A program made the translations under genes and the position numbers. From contig CAUYUJ010004347.1 of assembly GCA_963575745.1 (NCBI GenBank), positions 315,347 through 379,346 of the forward strand: a stretch of 64,000 nt of DNA. The letters run 5' to 3'. The notes under the pieces were generated by a model. That model was not told where the DNA came from. It saw only the letters and a program-made list of their open reading frames with translations, and made no database searches. The stretch's first letter is position 1; each line of letters begins with the position of its first letter. The DNA is from Prorocentrum cordatum (lineage: Eukaryota > Sar > Dinophyceae > Prorocentrales > Prorocentraceae). Of this stretch, positions 43,325 to 54,100 are shown one piece after another.

Positions 43325-43470
43325 TGATACACATAACGGGATGTCTTTCCAGCGGTCGGCCCTTCTGTGGCCGTGTAGGCCAGGCTTCGCGTGTGCTCAT
43401 CCAGCGCGTGGCCCCCGAATGCTTTCACTTGTGTATCTAGCCATGTGTGCTTCCAGCCTCTTGGTGAGGC
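43325..43470. repeat. Dispersed repeat family R1, copy 4
   Basis: Has TCCAGCGGTCGGCCCTTC, GTAGGCCAGGCTTCGCGTG and CTTCCAGCCTCTTGGTGAGGC, paralleling the other family members. Confidence 0.5.
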
Positions 43471-43764
43471 TTGGGGATTGACAGTGTGCTGCACATCTGG
43501 GGCAGCTTTTGCTGTATTCTTGGGGTTGGGGGGGGCCGGGAGTCCTGAGAGGACCTCTTCGAGAAGTTGGCGACCTCCCCCATTGTTATGATGTTCCAAC
43601 CTACTCTAGCCTTGATCACCAGAACATTATCCCGGCAAAGCAACCGAACAGCGATGTGTACAAGCATATCTGGAAGCATTCCCTTTAAGATTCAGGTGAG
43701 AATCCATTGTGGAATTCTGCTGTTCTCGCAGTCGCAGTTGCATTCGCAATGACAGTCGCAGTAG
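43471..43764. other. No gene seen
   Basis: Mixed composition between the R1 repeat and the CCTTAGGAAT block; no recognisable motif. Confidence 0.4.
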
Positions 43765-43925
43765 CAACGGCCTTAGGATCCTAGGGATTCCTAAGGCATC
43801 CTTAGGCATCATTAGGGATCCATAGGAATCCTTAGGAAACCTTAGGAATCCTTAGGAATCCTGATTCCTATGGATTGCTATGGATTCCTAAGGATTCCTG
43901 GGAAATCCGAAGGATTCCGAAGGAT
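43765..43925. repeat. CCTTAGGAAT-type repeat with inverted arrangement
   Basis: About ten copies of CCTTAGGAAT-like words, in forward orientation in the left half and as GGATTCCTAAGG in the right half. The strand switch is near 43863. The motif returns at 45722-45760 after the satellites. Confidence 0.8.
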
Positions 43926-45168
43926 TCGCCTGCCTCGGCCTCAGCCTCAGCCTGCCTCAGCCTCAGCCTGCCTCAGCTTCAGCCTCAGCCAGTCTCAGCC
44001 TCAGCCTGCCTCAGCATCAGCCTCAGCCTCAGCCTCAGCCTGCCTCGGCTTGCCTCGCCTCAGCCTCAGCCTCAGCCTGCCTCGGCCTCAGCCTCAGCCT
44101 CAGCCTGCCTCAGCTTCAGCCTCAGCCTGCCTCAGCCTCAGCCTCATCAGCCTCAGCCTCAGCCTGCCTCAGCCTCGCCTCAGCTTGCCTCAGCCTCAGC
44201 CTCAGCCTCAGCCTCAGCCTCAGCCTCAGCCTGCCTCAGCTTCAGCCTGCCTCGGCTTCAGCCTCGGCTTCAGCCTCGGCCTCAGCCTCAGCCTGCCTCG
44301 GCCTCAGCCTCAGCCTCAGCCTCAGCCTCTCAGCCTGCAGCATCAGCCTCAGCCTCAGCCTGTCTCAGCTCAGCCTCAGCCTGCCTCAGCCTCAGCCTGC
44401 ATCAGCCTCAGCCTCAGCCTGCCTCAGCCGCCTCAGCCTTGCCTCAGCCTCAGCCACTGCCTCAGCCTCAGCCTCAGCCTGCCTCAGCTTCAGCCTCAGC
44501 CTCAGCCTGCCTCGGCTTGCCTCAGCCTCAGCCTCAGCCTGCCTCAGCGTCAGCCTCAGCCTCAGCCTGCATCAGCCTTAGCCTCAGTCTCAGCCTGCCT
44601 CAGCCTCAGCCTGCCTCAGCCTCCTGAGCCTGCCTCGGCCTCAGCCTCAGCCTGCCTCAGCCTCAGCCTGCCTCAGCCTCAGCCTCGGCCTGTCTCAGCC
44701 TCAGCCTGCCTCAGCATCAGCCTCAGCCTGCCTCAGCCTCAGCCTGCCTCGGCTTGCATCGGCCTCAGCCTCAGCCTGCCTCGGCTTCAGCCTGCCTCAG
44801 CCTCAGCCTGCCTCAGCCTCAGCCTGCATCAGCCTCAGCCTCAGCCTGCCTCAGCCGCAGCTTGCCTCAGCCTCAGCCTCAGCCTCAGCCTGCCTCAGCT
44901 TCAGCCTCAGCCTCAGCCTGCCTCGGCTTGCCTCAGCCTCAGCCTCAGCCTGCCTCCTTCAGCCTCAGCCTCAGCCTCAGCCTCAGCCTCAGCATCGGCC
45001 TCTCAGTCTCAGCTGCATCAGCCTCAGCCTCAGCCTCAGCCTCAGTCTCAGCCTGCCTCAGCCTCAGCCTGCCTCAGCCTCAGCCTCAGCCTGCCTCGGC
45101 GTGCCTCAGCCTCAGCCTCAGCCTGCCTCGGCCTCAGCCTGCCTCGGCCTCAGCCTGCCTCAGCTCGG
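43926..45168. repeat. (CCTCAG)n satellite, about 1.24 kb
   Basis: Hexamer CCTCAG with CCTGCCTCAG and CCTCGG variants throughout. It reads as Pro-Gln/Ala-Ser/Leu-Ser repeats in all frames; no gene. Confidence 0.97.
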
Positions 45169-45718
45169 GCATTCAACATATGGCACAGGACTCGTGTTTC
45201 GGGAACACTAAGACCACGAAATTGCCCACAGTTGGCTCTGGGTAATCAAAATATGGAACAGGAGTTGTGTTCCGGGAACACGAAGAACACGAAGTGGCCT
45301 ACAGTTGGCTCCGGGTATTCAAAATGTGGCCTGGGAATGGTGGTCTGGGAAGACGAAGAACACGAAGTGGCTTACAGTTGGCTCTGGGCATTCAAAATGT
45401 GGCCTGGGAATGGTGTTCTGGGAACACGATGAACACGAAGTGGCTTACAGTTGGCTCTGGGCATTCAAAATGTGGCCTGGGAATGCTGTTCTGGGAACAC
45501 CAAGAACACGAAGTGGCCTACAGTTGGCTCCGGGCATTCAAAATGTGGCCTGGGAGTGGTGGTCTGGGAAGACGAAGAACACGAAGTGGCTCACAGTTGG
45601 CTCTGGGCATTCAAAATGTGGCCTGGGAATTGTGTTCTGGGAACACGAAGAATACGAAGTGGCCTACAGTTGGTTCCGGGCATTCAAAATGTGGCCTGGG
45701 AGTGATGTTCTGGAAATG
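45169..45718. repeat. 73-bp tandem repeat, about 7.5 copies
   Basis: Anchors ACAGTTGGCT recur at 45228, 45301, 45374, 45447, 45520, 45593 and 45666, an exact 73-bp period. Each unit holds CATTCAAAATGTGGCCTGGGA and CTGGGAACACGAAGAACACG-like text. The unit length is 3n+1, so the frame rotates every copy. Confidence 0.97.
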
Positions 45719-46038
45719 GGTTCCCAAGGATTCCTACAAATTTTCAAGGATTCCTAAAGATGCTTGGGGCTGCCGGATTCTGCCGGATCCCCTGTCCGGT
45801 TCCCGCCCAGACCCCCTTGGGGCGTCAAGATGCTTTCTTTTGAGGTCACTAGAAACCTATCAGCAAAAGCTGTTAGGTAAAACATCGAGCACCAAGAATG
45901 TACCGAAGTTTGAAGGTTTTTACGTGTCGGGCCCTGGGAGGCGATACTCGTTCGACACCGTTTCGATACTTGTCTGGGTGCTCAACATTATTTCTGGGAT
46001 GTGGTCTCTAAGCACGGTGGGAGCAGCCTAACCTTACG

Positions 46039-46191
46039 TCGGGCGTGGCCCTCTACAGGAGGAATGTTAGAAAATAGTACACATATGGTCTGGGGACGAT
46101 TGTTTAGATTATGTTTTGACTGTTTTCGGTTAGTTGTTTTGGGTCTGTTTGATATTTCGCCCAGAATCCGCCTGTAGGGGGACATGCCCGA
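46039..46191. mobile_element. MITE-like inverted-repeat element, copy 2
   Basis: The left TCGGGCGTGGCCC...CTACAGG and the inverted right end (reverse complement TCGGGCATGTCCC...CTACAGG) bound 153 bp of AT-rich interior. The same ends and nearly the same length occur in the element at 7238-7394. Confidence 0.7.
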
Positions 46192-46854
46192 CCTAAGCCT
46201 AAACCCAGTGGTGACCATCCTTGGCCCTGCCTGGCAGGCGTGGCCCTTCGCCGGGGAGTGGCCTTTGGCCGCGGCCTGCGGGTGAGGGGGGGGGCGCGCA
46301 GGGGGGGCAGACCCAGGCACGGGGGCCGCCGCTGCCGCAGCACGCGCCAGCGATCGGCACGCCGCGCACCGAAGGGCACTCCGAGTTTCTTAATAACGTC
46401 CACAGCCCCACATCGACCCCCGTCGCGGGCAGCCACCGCGCGCCGAAGGCGCTCCGACCCCCGTCGCGGCGCGACGACGAGGCGAGGTTGACCCCCGTCG
46501 GGGGGGTATGCCCCCACGCTCAGTAAACAAACCCAGAGTCGTCTTGCCCAGAGTCGCGCTTGCTGGCCCCCAGTCAATGGAAGAAAAACACCCGGACCAG
46601 ATATTGGCGTTAAGAAAATCACCTGGACCAGATAATTGGCGTTTACTGAACGGCCTCGGGCGATTATTAAATGGCCCTGCCCTGTTCGAGTCCTTCTTTG
46701 GGTGCGTTTACTAGACGGCCTCGTTGTGGTTATTCTTGGGGGGATGTTTTCCCCTCTACCCAGGGAAGCGTCCCGATGATTCGGTAGCAGATCATGGGAG
46801 CATCGTGCGTGCTCGCCACTCTCTCTCTCTCTTGGCGGGCAATCAACGAGATAG
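46192..46854. other. No supported gene
   Basis: GC-rich left half, with a local duplication around 46572-46650 (GGACCAGATA, TTGGCGTT). No coding motif. Confidence 0.4.
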
Positions 46855-46965
46855 CGCCGATTTAGCTTCGGTTCAGCTTTGATTTAGCGTCGGTTGGCGT
46901 CGATGCGCAAGAGCCAGCAGGATGACATGGGAAGCTCCCATGAGTAACCACACAACGATGGATGA
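46855..46965. repeat. GATTTAGCGTCG repeat with CATGGGA hairpin, copy 1
   Basis: Short tandem GATTTAGC(T/G)TCGGTT units are followed by GCAAGAGCCAGCAGGATGA and the near-palindrome CATGGGAAGCTCCCATG. The same succession occurs at 52490-52625. Confidence 0.65.
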
Positions 46966-48149
46966 ACGACTGGCCCAGACCGCGAGGTCCAGGGCCAGAT
47001 GCCCTCAGGAGGACCCCGTCTCCTCATGCTGCCAGCCTTCCTGGGCCCACTCCTGCCAGTTGGTGCTGGAGCTGGGGTACTCAGGCGTTGCTTCATGTTG
47101 CTGTTCTGCATCCAGGGACTTCTCGCCCTCAAGGAATTCTGTTGGGAGACAAGCCCTCCCCGTCCCAGTCAGCTTCCAGCCACGCTGAGTGTACAAGAAC
47201 CACGCCCCAGGGAGAGAATGTTGCTGACCAAGCCCACGACCAGGTCCCTCGCCCATCCCCCAGGGCTTCAGGGTACAGTCTACATTTTTGTTACCGGGCG
47301 AATCTGGAAGCCCCGCAGAGATGCCCTCCGCGGACCTCAAGTGGCCGTCGCCCGCCTCCCTGCCGCACGCAGAGTGGAGCGTGCCCGTCACTGGTTGCGC
47401 GTGGGTTCCTCCAGGCAGTCCTCCCGATCAGCGGAAGTCGCCCCACGGTTCTCGACTTCTCGGCCGGGCTGCGCAGGCGTAACCCTCTTCCCGACCCACT
47501 CCCAGGGGTGCGTCCTGGACGGGCTGTCGGTGGGCAACCTGTCAGGCCCAACGGAAGGTGGGAGTAGAGGGGAAGAAGGGGCTAAATGATCTGATTCACG
47601 CAGCTGACTTCGGCCCCACTGATGGTCTCCCCGCCAGGTCGCAGATGCGATGAGCATCACGCTGAGTGCTTCAATCGTTCGCGCAGCATCTCCGATGTAT
47701 CGGCGGTGCGGCGCGATACGTCGTTCCAATCTGCAGTGGCCCCAGCGTCGTAAAGAGAACCCGCAATGGCAGCATGGGGCGTGAAACGGTGCAGTGGCAG
47801 CATGGGCAGCCAATGCGAACCTCCAGAGCGAGCGCGCCGCTGACATCCGGGTGCGACTCGCTCGTATTGGGGGTGCGCGGGGGCGTGCCTTTGATCGAGC
47901 CGAGACGAGCCCGCTGCGGCGCAGAGATCCCAGACATCCGACGACGCACTTTTTGTCAATGCGCGGCCCCACAAGTCCCGACCGCTTCCCTGGGGGTTAG
48001 CTTAATGATCGTCCCAGATGCATGTTTGATGGTCCTGGGGCGCAGTGAGGGGCCCAGAGGCTGAAATCGCGGAACATCTACGGGATTGGAACATCATATT
48101 CTCAGAGATTTGGTGCAGCCTCTCTTGGCGGCTTGAGTTGCAGGGGCGT
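46966..48149. other. No supported gene
   Basis: Overlapping frames on both strands with no motif. Short GATC/GCATGG-type words recur around 47760-47820. Confidence 0.4.
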
Positions 48150-48400
48150 TCTTCTTTGGGCGGGCGGCCTGGAACTTCCTCACAATGTATTCCCAAATCG
48201 CGCTCTTGCGCGGGATGTCCTCACAATTGATGCAGGAATCGCGCTCTCGCGTGGGACTTCCTCGCAATTGATTCAGACGCCGCGCCCTCGACGCTCAGGA
48301 ATCACGCTCTCGCTTTCGATTTTCCCACCGTGTATTAAGGAATCGCGCTATCGCTCGAGACTTCCTCGCGCTTCATGCAGGACGCACGCTTCAGCAACCC
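48150..48400. repeat. Minisatellite of about 50 bp
   Basis: Recurring GGAATCGCGCTCTCGCG, then GGGACTTCCTCGCAATTGAT with variation, about five copies. The first words resemble those in the 42.0-kb tandem repeat. Confidence 0.65.
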
Positions 48401-48734
48401 GTCTGCTCGACCTGGCCGCCTGGGACAACCTTCCCCACCCGCCTGTTAGGGTCTACCCGCCCGATCTGCCCGTCTGGTTATGCCACGTGTCCCCCCTCCT
48501 GCTTCCCTATGCCATGTGCTCCATCCTCCTCCTTCCCCATTGTCCCTTTTTTCCGTCCGTCCTCTCTTCCCCTGCCTCAGGGGCTGCACTAAATACACAG
48601 TGCAGGTAAGAGAAATATATACCACAAGGGCGCACGATCGAAGACGTAGAAGGCTGGTATCGAGGGTTTGGGATACACATGTTGAATGGCACGCGAGCGA
48701 ATAAGAGCGAAGAGTCTAAACATGACTTGTGTGG

Positions 48735-49812
48735 CTGGTGTTGCTAGTGCTGCTGTTTTTGGTGTTGTTGGTGTCATTGTTGTCGTTGCTTGTGTTGTTG
48801 ATGCTGCTGCTGTTGTTGTTATTGTGGTGTTGTTGTTGGTGTTGTTGCGGTTGATGTTGTTGTTGCTGCTGTTGCTGTTGTTGTTGGTGTTGCTGTTGTT
48901 GGTGGTGGTGTTGTTGTTGCTGGTGCTGCTGCTGCTGCTGTTGTTGTCGTCGTCGTCACCCCCGCGACCCTGCCCGCGACCCAGCCCGCGACCCACCCGC
49001 GACCCACCCGCGACCCACCCCGCGACCCACCCGCGAACCACCCGCGACCCGCCCGCGACCCACCCGCGACCCGGCCCGCGACCCGCCCGCGACCAACCTG
49101 CGACCCACCCACGACCCACCCACGGCACACCCGCGCCCCAGCCCGCGACCCATCCGCGACCCATCTTGCGACCCACCCTCCTTGCTTTAACGAAGAACTC
49201 CGCTTCTGCGGCGGGCTCACTGCATAATTTGTAAAAGTTAGGCGCCTGCGGCGGGCTCACTGCATATTTTGTAAAAGTTTGGCGCCTGCGGCGGGCTTCT
49301 TCAGAGCCTCGCAGACTGCCGACGTCCTCGCCGCCCTCGCAGTTGCGGATAAGAGTGACGGGGCGGCGGGGACGTCGGCAGTCTGCAAGGCTCTGAGAAT
49401 GCCCGCCGCAGGCGCCAAAGTATTACAAATTATGCAGTGAGCCCGCCGCAGGCGCAGATTCTCTCATCAAAGCAATGTGGGTGGGTCGCAGGGTGGGTCG
49501 TGGGTGGGTCGCGGGTGGGCTGCGGGTGGGTCGCGGGCCGGGTCGCGGGTGGGTCGCGGGTGGTTCGTGGGTGGGTCGCGGGCAGGGTCGCGGGCGGGTC
49601 GCGGGTGGGTCGCGGGTGGGTCGCGGGTGGGTCGCGGGGTGGGTCGCGGGGTGGGTCGCGGGTGGGTTGCGAGTGGGTCGCGGGTGGGTCGGTTCCGGGC
49701 TGGGTCGATGGGGGGACGACGACGACAACAACCAACAATAACAACAACAACAATAACAACAACAATAATAGCAATAGCAACAGCAACAGCAACAGCAACA
49801 ATTACAACAAAC
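48735..49812. repeat. 1.1-kb imperfect inverted repeat (large hairpin)
   Basis: Left arm, outside to inside: (GTT)n, GTCGTCGTCGTC, 11-bp-type CCGCGACCCAC repeats, a GCTTTAA spacer, CTGCGGCGGGCTCACTGCAT, and GAGCCTCGCAGACTGCCGACGTC. The right arm has the exact reverse order and complement, ending in (AAC)n. The centre is near 49348 with a loop of about 23 nt. The left arm carries one extra roughly 52-bp duplication, so the arms have diverged. Confidence 0.92.
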
Positions 49813-49879
49813 ATTTGACCCTCCTGCGCGATGTTTCCACACGCAGCATGCGACCATCATGATAACTATTCCCATCATG

Positions 49880-50130
49880 GGGGATTATTGTTCTATCGCG
49901 GGGGTCCCTTATTTCCATTCCTAGATCTCCCGCCCAATGAGGTCTTGCAACATCTCCGAGGAATTTCTACATATCCCGCCTCGAAAACACATGCCCGCGC
50001 CCTGCTGCGCCGATGCGAGACCGCCAGTGGAGCCCCAGCCACGGGTAAAGCACAAAGAAGTATCGAGCGACAGGATTGGCTTGGTGGGGATGGGGGCTGT
50101 CGGCGGCGAGGCAAGGACATGGCCCTGAGT
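49880..50130. other. No gene seen
   Basis: Spacer between the inverted repeat and the next tandem array. Confidence 0.4.
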
Positions 50131-51176
50131 TGAAAGGGAGGCAGTCTCGAGCAGGGGTGCTGTTGTTGCTGGGAGCGGCGCCAATGCAGAAGAGAGTGGG
50201 GCGCTAGTCCAGCGTGAAGCATCACGAAGTCTCGAGCGGGAGCGCTGGTTCTGTTGGGACGGCGGCTGTCGGCGGCGAGGAGGAACACCGCCTTGACTAA
50301 GAAGGGAAGAAGTCTTGAATGGGAGCCGCGGTTTTGTCAGGACTGGGGCTGTCGGCGGCGAGGAAACACACCGTCTCCAGGAAATGAGGAGGAAGCCTCG
50401 AGCGTGAGCGTTGTTCTTGCTGGAGGCGGCGCCAATTCAAAAGAGAGTTGGGCGCCAGTCCAGCGCAAAACGGGAGGAAGTCTAGGGCGGGAGCGCTGGT
50501 TTTGTTGGGGCGGCGGCTTTCTGCGGCGAGCAAAAGCACCAGCTCTTAACAAAAAAGCGGAATTTCGAGCGGTAGCGTTGTTCTTGTTGGGGGCGGCGCC
50601 AATTCAAAAGAGAGTTGGGCGCCAGTCCAGCGCAAAACGTGAGGAAGTCTCGGGCGGGAGCGCTGGTTTTGTTGGGGCGGCGGTTTTCGGCGGCGAGCAA
50701 AAGCAACGGCTCAGGGTAAAAACGGAGGAGGAACGGGAAGAAGTCTCGGGCGGGAGCGCTGGTTTTGTTGGGGCGGCGGTTTTCGGCGGCGAGCAAAAGC
50801 ACCCGCTCTGAGTAAAAAAGGATGAAGTCTCGAGCGGGAGCGTTGTTCTTGCTGGGGGCGGCGCCAATTAAAAAAAAAGTTGGACGCCAGTGCAGCGTAA
50901 AACGGGAGGACGTCTCGGGCGGGAGCGCTGGTTTTGCTGGGGCGGCGGTTTTCGGCGGCGAGCAAAACAACGGCTCTGAGTAGAAAAGGGCGACGTCTCG
51001 ATCGGTAGCGTTGTTCTTGCTGGGGGCGGCGTCGATGAGAGACAAAGTAGCGCGCCAGTCGAAGGTAAAACGGGAGGAAATCTCGGGCGGGAGCAATGGT
51101 TTTGTTGGGGCGGCGGCTTTCGGGGGCGAGCAAGAGCACCAGCTCATGGTAAAAAAAGAGGACGTCTCGAGCGGGA
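50130..51176. repeat. Alternating two-module tandem array, about 170-bp period
   Basis: Module X (GGGAGCGCTGGTTTTG, then GGGGCGGCGG, CGGCGAGCAAAAGC) alternates with module Y (GGGAGCGTTGTTCTTG, then GGGGGCGGCGCCAATT, GGGCGCCAGTCCAGCG). Y anchors lie near 50200, 50454, 50626, 50888 and 51056. Both modules begin alike, so the array grew from a unit of about 85 bp. Confidence 0.85.
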
Positions 51177-51179
51177 GCG

Positions 51180-51244
<65 letters not shown>

Positions 51245-51246
51245 GG
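51177..51246. repeat. (GTT)n array
   Basis: About 22 TTG triplets directly after the tandem array. Confidence 0.95.
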
Positions 51247-51344
51247 AGGGCAGGTTTTGGCGCCCCCCCAAACCGCTAGAGCGTGAGCTTCATATTATAT
51301 GAAGATATAGCCGGCGCCGAGGCGAGAGCGCCAGGGCGCCTGGG

Positions 51345-51445
51345 GGGTTCCAACAACAACACAAACAGCAACTACAACTACGACTACAATTACAACTACA
51401 ACTACAACATCAACAACGACGACAACAGCAATAACCGCAACAGCA
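51345..51445. repeat. (AAC)n / (ACTACA)n array
   Basis: AAC-type triplets, opposite in strand sense to the GTT array 100 bp to the left; the inner flanks GTTGGAGG and TTCCAAC are also inverted. Confidence 0.85.
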
Positions 51446-51472
51446 ATCCGCACCGCAGAGCCTCACCTCAGC

Positions 51473-51530
51473 CACGCGTCTAGGGACAGTGAATGACCGT
51501 TCGGCCCCCTCACTCTGATGATTTACCTTG
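51473..51530. repeat. Repeat adjoining the AAC array (shared with 12385-12440)
   Basis: CAGCCACGCGTCT, AGGGACAGTGAATG and CGGCCCCCTCACTCTGAT, matching the sequence that follows the ACT array at 12.4 kb. Confidence 0.65.
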
Positions 51531-51754
51531 GGATCCTGGCCCTGGGAGGGGGGCACAGATCCTTGTCATTTGCGTGAAGTCATCGCCCAGGGGCTAATGC
51601 AATTTACATGGAAGATCCTTTTGGGAGCGCGGACTCGTGTAATCTTCTATGGGCCAGTGTTCCTGAGAGCGCGGAGCAATAATTGTGTTATTGTGAACAC
51701 AGACTCTTCGTAAAGTGCAAGGGGGCCGCGGTTGCCTCTGTCCTTGTCATGGGG

Positions 51755-51965
51755 CGTGTTCGGATCCGATCGACCTGATTCGATATCGATTTCGACCAGC
51801 CCTGATCCGACTTGATCCCGATCTTCTGACAATCCGATGCGGCGCGGTGCTTGATTGGCGTTGTGCATCCTGGCGCAGTCGATCCGATTCGATTTTGGTT
51901 CCATGCCGATGCAGCACGGTCCGACGCAGACCCCGATCCAGCCCGATTCCCCGATTCGATACCGA
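51755..51965. repeat. GATTCG-rich dispersed repeat R2, copy 2
   Basis: Parallel to 16020-16225: GTTGTGCATCC, CCGATTCG, TTGGTTCC and GCCGATGCAGCACG in order. Confidence 0.5.
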
Positions 51966-52489
51966 TTGGTCCTGCTATCTTTAGAGCGGACATCGTTTGA
52001 AGACGAGCCGACGATGGTTTGCCGACTGTTTGCGTCTGCAAAGCTCGTGGAGCTTCAGCAAGGTTAACGCTTGCCTACTCGCGGTCGGACAGACCAGCCT
52101 AAATCTGGCGCAACGCCGCATATCTCCACATTGTTGCGCTGAATCTTGCCTAGTCCAGCTTCTTTACGGGGTCGATATGGCCCTCAATCGGGCTTCATAG
52201 CCCTCAATCGATCTTTCGACCTCCCACAGGTTGCCTCCGAACCTTCCTTGGCCTCATCCGTCCTGGGTCCCTGTACCTGGAAGCCTCGTGTACGGGTTCA
52301 ATTTCGACTTAATCTTCAACAGGTTGATCAGCCAACGGGCCCGACCCGTCCATCAGCCAAGTTTGCCCTTTACATTTTCGGTTGAATTCGCCGCGCCAGC
52401 CCTCTAGCACTTCTTTTCCGGTGGCAAATGATGGGTGCCTTGCATCTCCTCGAAATTCTTGTTTTAGAGTGCATCAGCGTGCGCTAGCG
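51966..52489. other. No supported gene
   Basis: A short duplication GGCCCTCAATCG / AGCCCTCAATCG lies near 52180-52212. Nothing coding. Confidence 0.4.
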
Positions 52490-52625
52490 GCTCGTGATCG
52501 ATGAGAACGCGCCGATTGAGCGTCGATCAGCGTCGAATCAGCGTCAATCAGCATCGATGCAGCGTCGCTTGGCGTGGGATAGCATCGATTCGCAAGAACC
52601 ATCATGGGAGGTTCCCATGAGTTGC
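52490..52625. repeat. GATCAGCGTCG repeat with CATGGGA hairpin, copy 2
   Basis: Tandem GATCAGCGTCGAATCAGCG-like units, then GCAAGAACCATC and the near-palindrome CATGGGAGGTTCCCATG. Confidence 0.65.
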
Positions 52626-53939
52626 CACCGTAGCTGCTTGAAGGCCTCCGTCCCACGGAGTGTTCTCGACAGCCGCCTCCAGCCTGCGTCCCTTCCTGGC
52701 CTCCCCCGCTGGGCCCGACAGGCCGTGCGCGAGGAGCTCCGGCGCGAGCGGGAGTCTTCTGCGCAGGCCGGCCTCGGGCAGTTGCCACGTCGGTTCGGGG
52801 TGAGCCAGCGGAGAAGCACGAGGAGGAGCGCGGGGCAGTAGCACGGGGGAGAGGGGATTCAGGTCGAAGGGCGAAGAACTGCATAATCGTAGTTGTTCGG
52901 AGGTCCGCGCAGGTTTCTCGGATCGGCGATGGGCCCCCTCCTGGCGGCGTTTTTAGCGGCGATCAAAGATGTCCGCGCGGACCTCGGTGGTGGAGGGGGG
53001 AGGCGGAGGAGGAGGAGGAGGAGGAGGAGGATGGGAATGGGGATGAGGATGAAGGAGGTCGAGAAAGAGAGAGGAGCAGGAGGATCAGGAAGCATTTCTT
53101 GTACACTAGGATACGTCCAGTAAGATTTTGTCCTACCAGGAGGTGCCCCAAGAAATTTGCTATCCCCTGACGGCCCCAGGGAACCGTAGAATCTCTGGGT
53201 CACCTCGGGACCTTTAGACATCAGCGACGACTGTGCGCTAAGATTTCTTATAACATGATGTCTTATCGCCTGCGTCCACTGTACAAACACTCAGTGTGAG
53301 TCCTTCTCTCCTCTTTCCCCCTGACACTGTTCTAGCGTGCTCCCGCTTCTGTCGAGGCATCGACTTTCCATCCACAGGATTCCAAAAATTTGTATTCCCA
53401 GTGTTTTTGTTAACCAGCTCGGTTCTTGACCAGCGCAGCTCCCGCCGCAGCATTGGCACATTTTAGGATCGACGCACTATTTTGGGAGAAGAAGGAGGAG
53501 GACGAGGAAGGGGACGACCGCGACGCACCACATGTACTCTCCACACCGCCTGCCAGGCCCAACACAAACAACTTGGGCTCACATATCAAGGCAAATGCAT
53601 GTGTCACGGATTCGGTCCCAAAATAGTCCGCTGGAAAAAAAAACAACATTTTAGGATCGACGATTTGCACTTGTCGTTCAGGGTGGCGCTCTCGCCCTGG
53701 CGCGGGCCACATTCGTGGATCCTGCTCCGCGTGCATCCTGTCGTAGGATGCGATGTCGGCTCCGTGCCGACGCAGCCAGATCCGACGCTTATCCCAAATC
53801 GTTTTGATTTCCCGATGCAATGCTTATGAGCATGCCCCCCTCGCTCCCCCCCTTCGCGGACTTCTTCACGCTGAATTTTTTCATCCGCAAAGGATGTGCA
53901 CTATGCTTTGCCCGCTGTGTGCATCGAAAGGTGGATAAC
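52626..53939. other. No supported gene
   Basis: Contains a GGA array (about 52990-53035) and two copies of CATTTTAGGATCGACG (53458 and 53648). A third, weak R2-like stretch may lie at 53740-53830. No motif-bearing frame. Confidence 0.45.
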
Positions 53940-53996
53940 TATCATGATCACCATCGTCCTTATGTCCATCATCACCACCACCACCATCGTCGTCAC

Positions 53997-54040
<44 letters not shown>

Positions 54041-54048
54041 GTATCAGT

Positions 54049-54097
<49 letters not shown>
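53940..54097. repeat. (ATC)n array at LINE-C 5' end
   Basis: ATC/CAC triplets that become pure (ATC)n and run straight into the spliced leader. Confidence 0.95.

Positions 54098-54100
<3 letters not shown>

Noticed and set aside
42726-43327. Arg/Ala/Pro-rich frames over the CG-alternating tract
   Set aside because: Compositional artefact of extreme GC content; frames conflict on both strands.
43870-45432. 520-codon Pro-Gln-Ala-Ser repeat frame
   Set aside because: Entirely CCTCAG hexamers and the 73-bp satellite; equally long frames occur in other phases.
49470-49720. CRISPR-like array of GTGGGTCGCGGGTGG repeats
   Set aside because: Units are contiguous, without unique spacers, and form one arm of a large inverted repeat in a eukaryotic genome.
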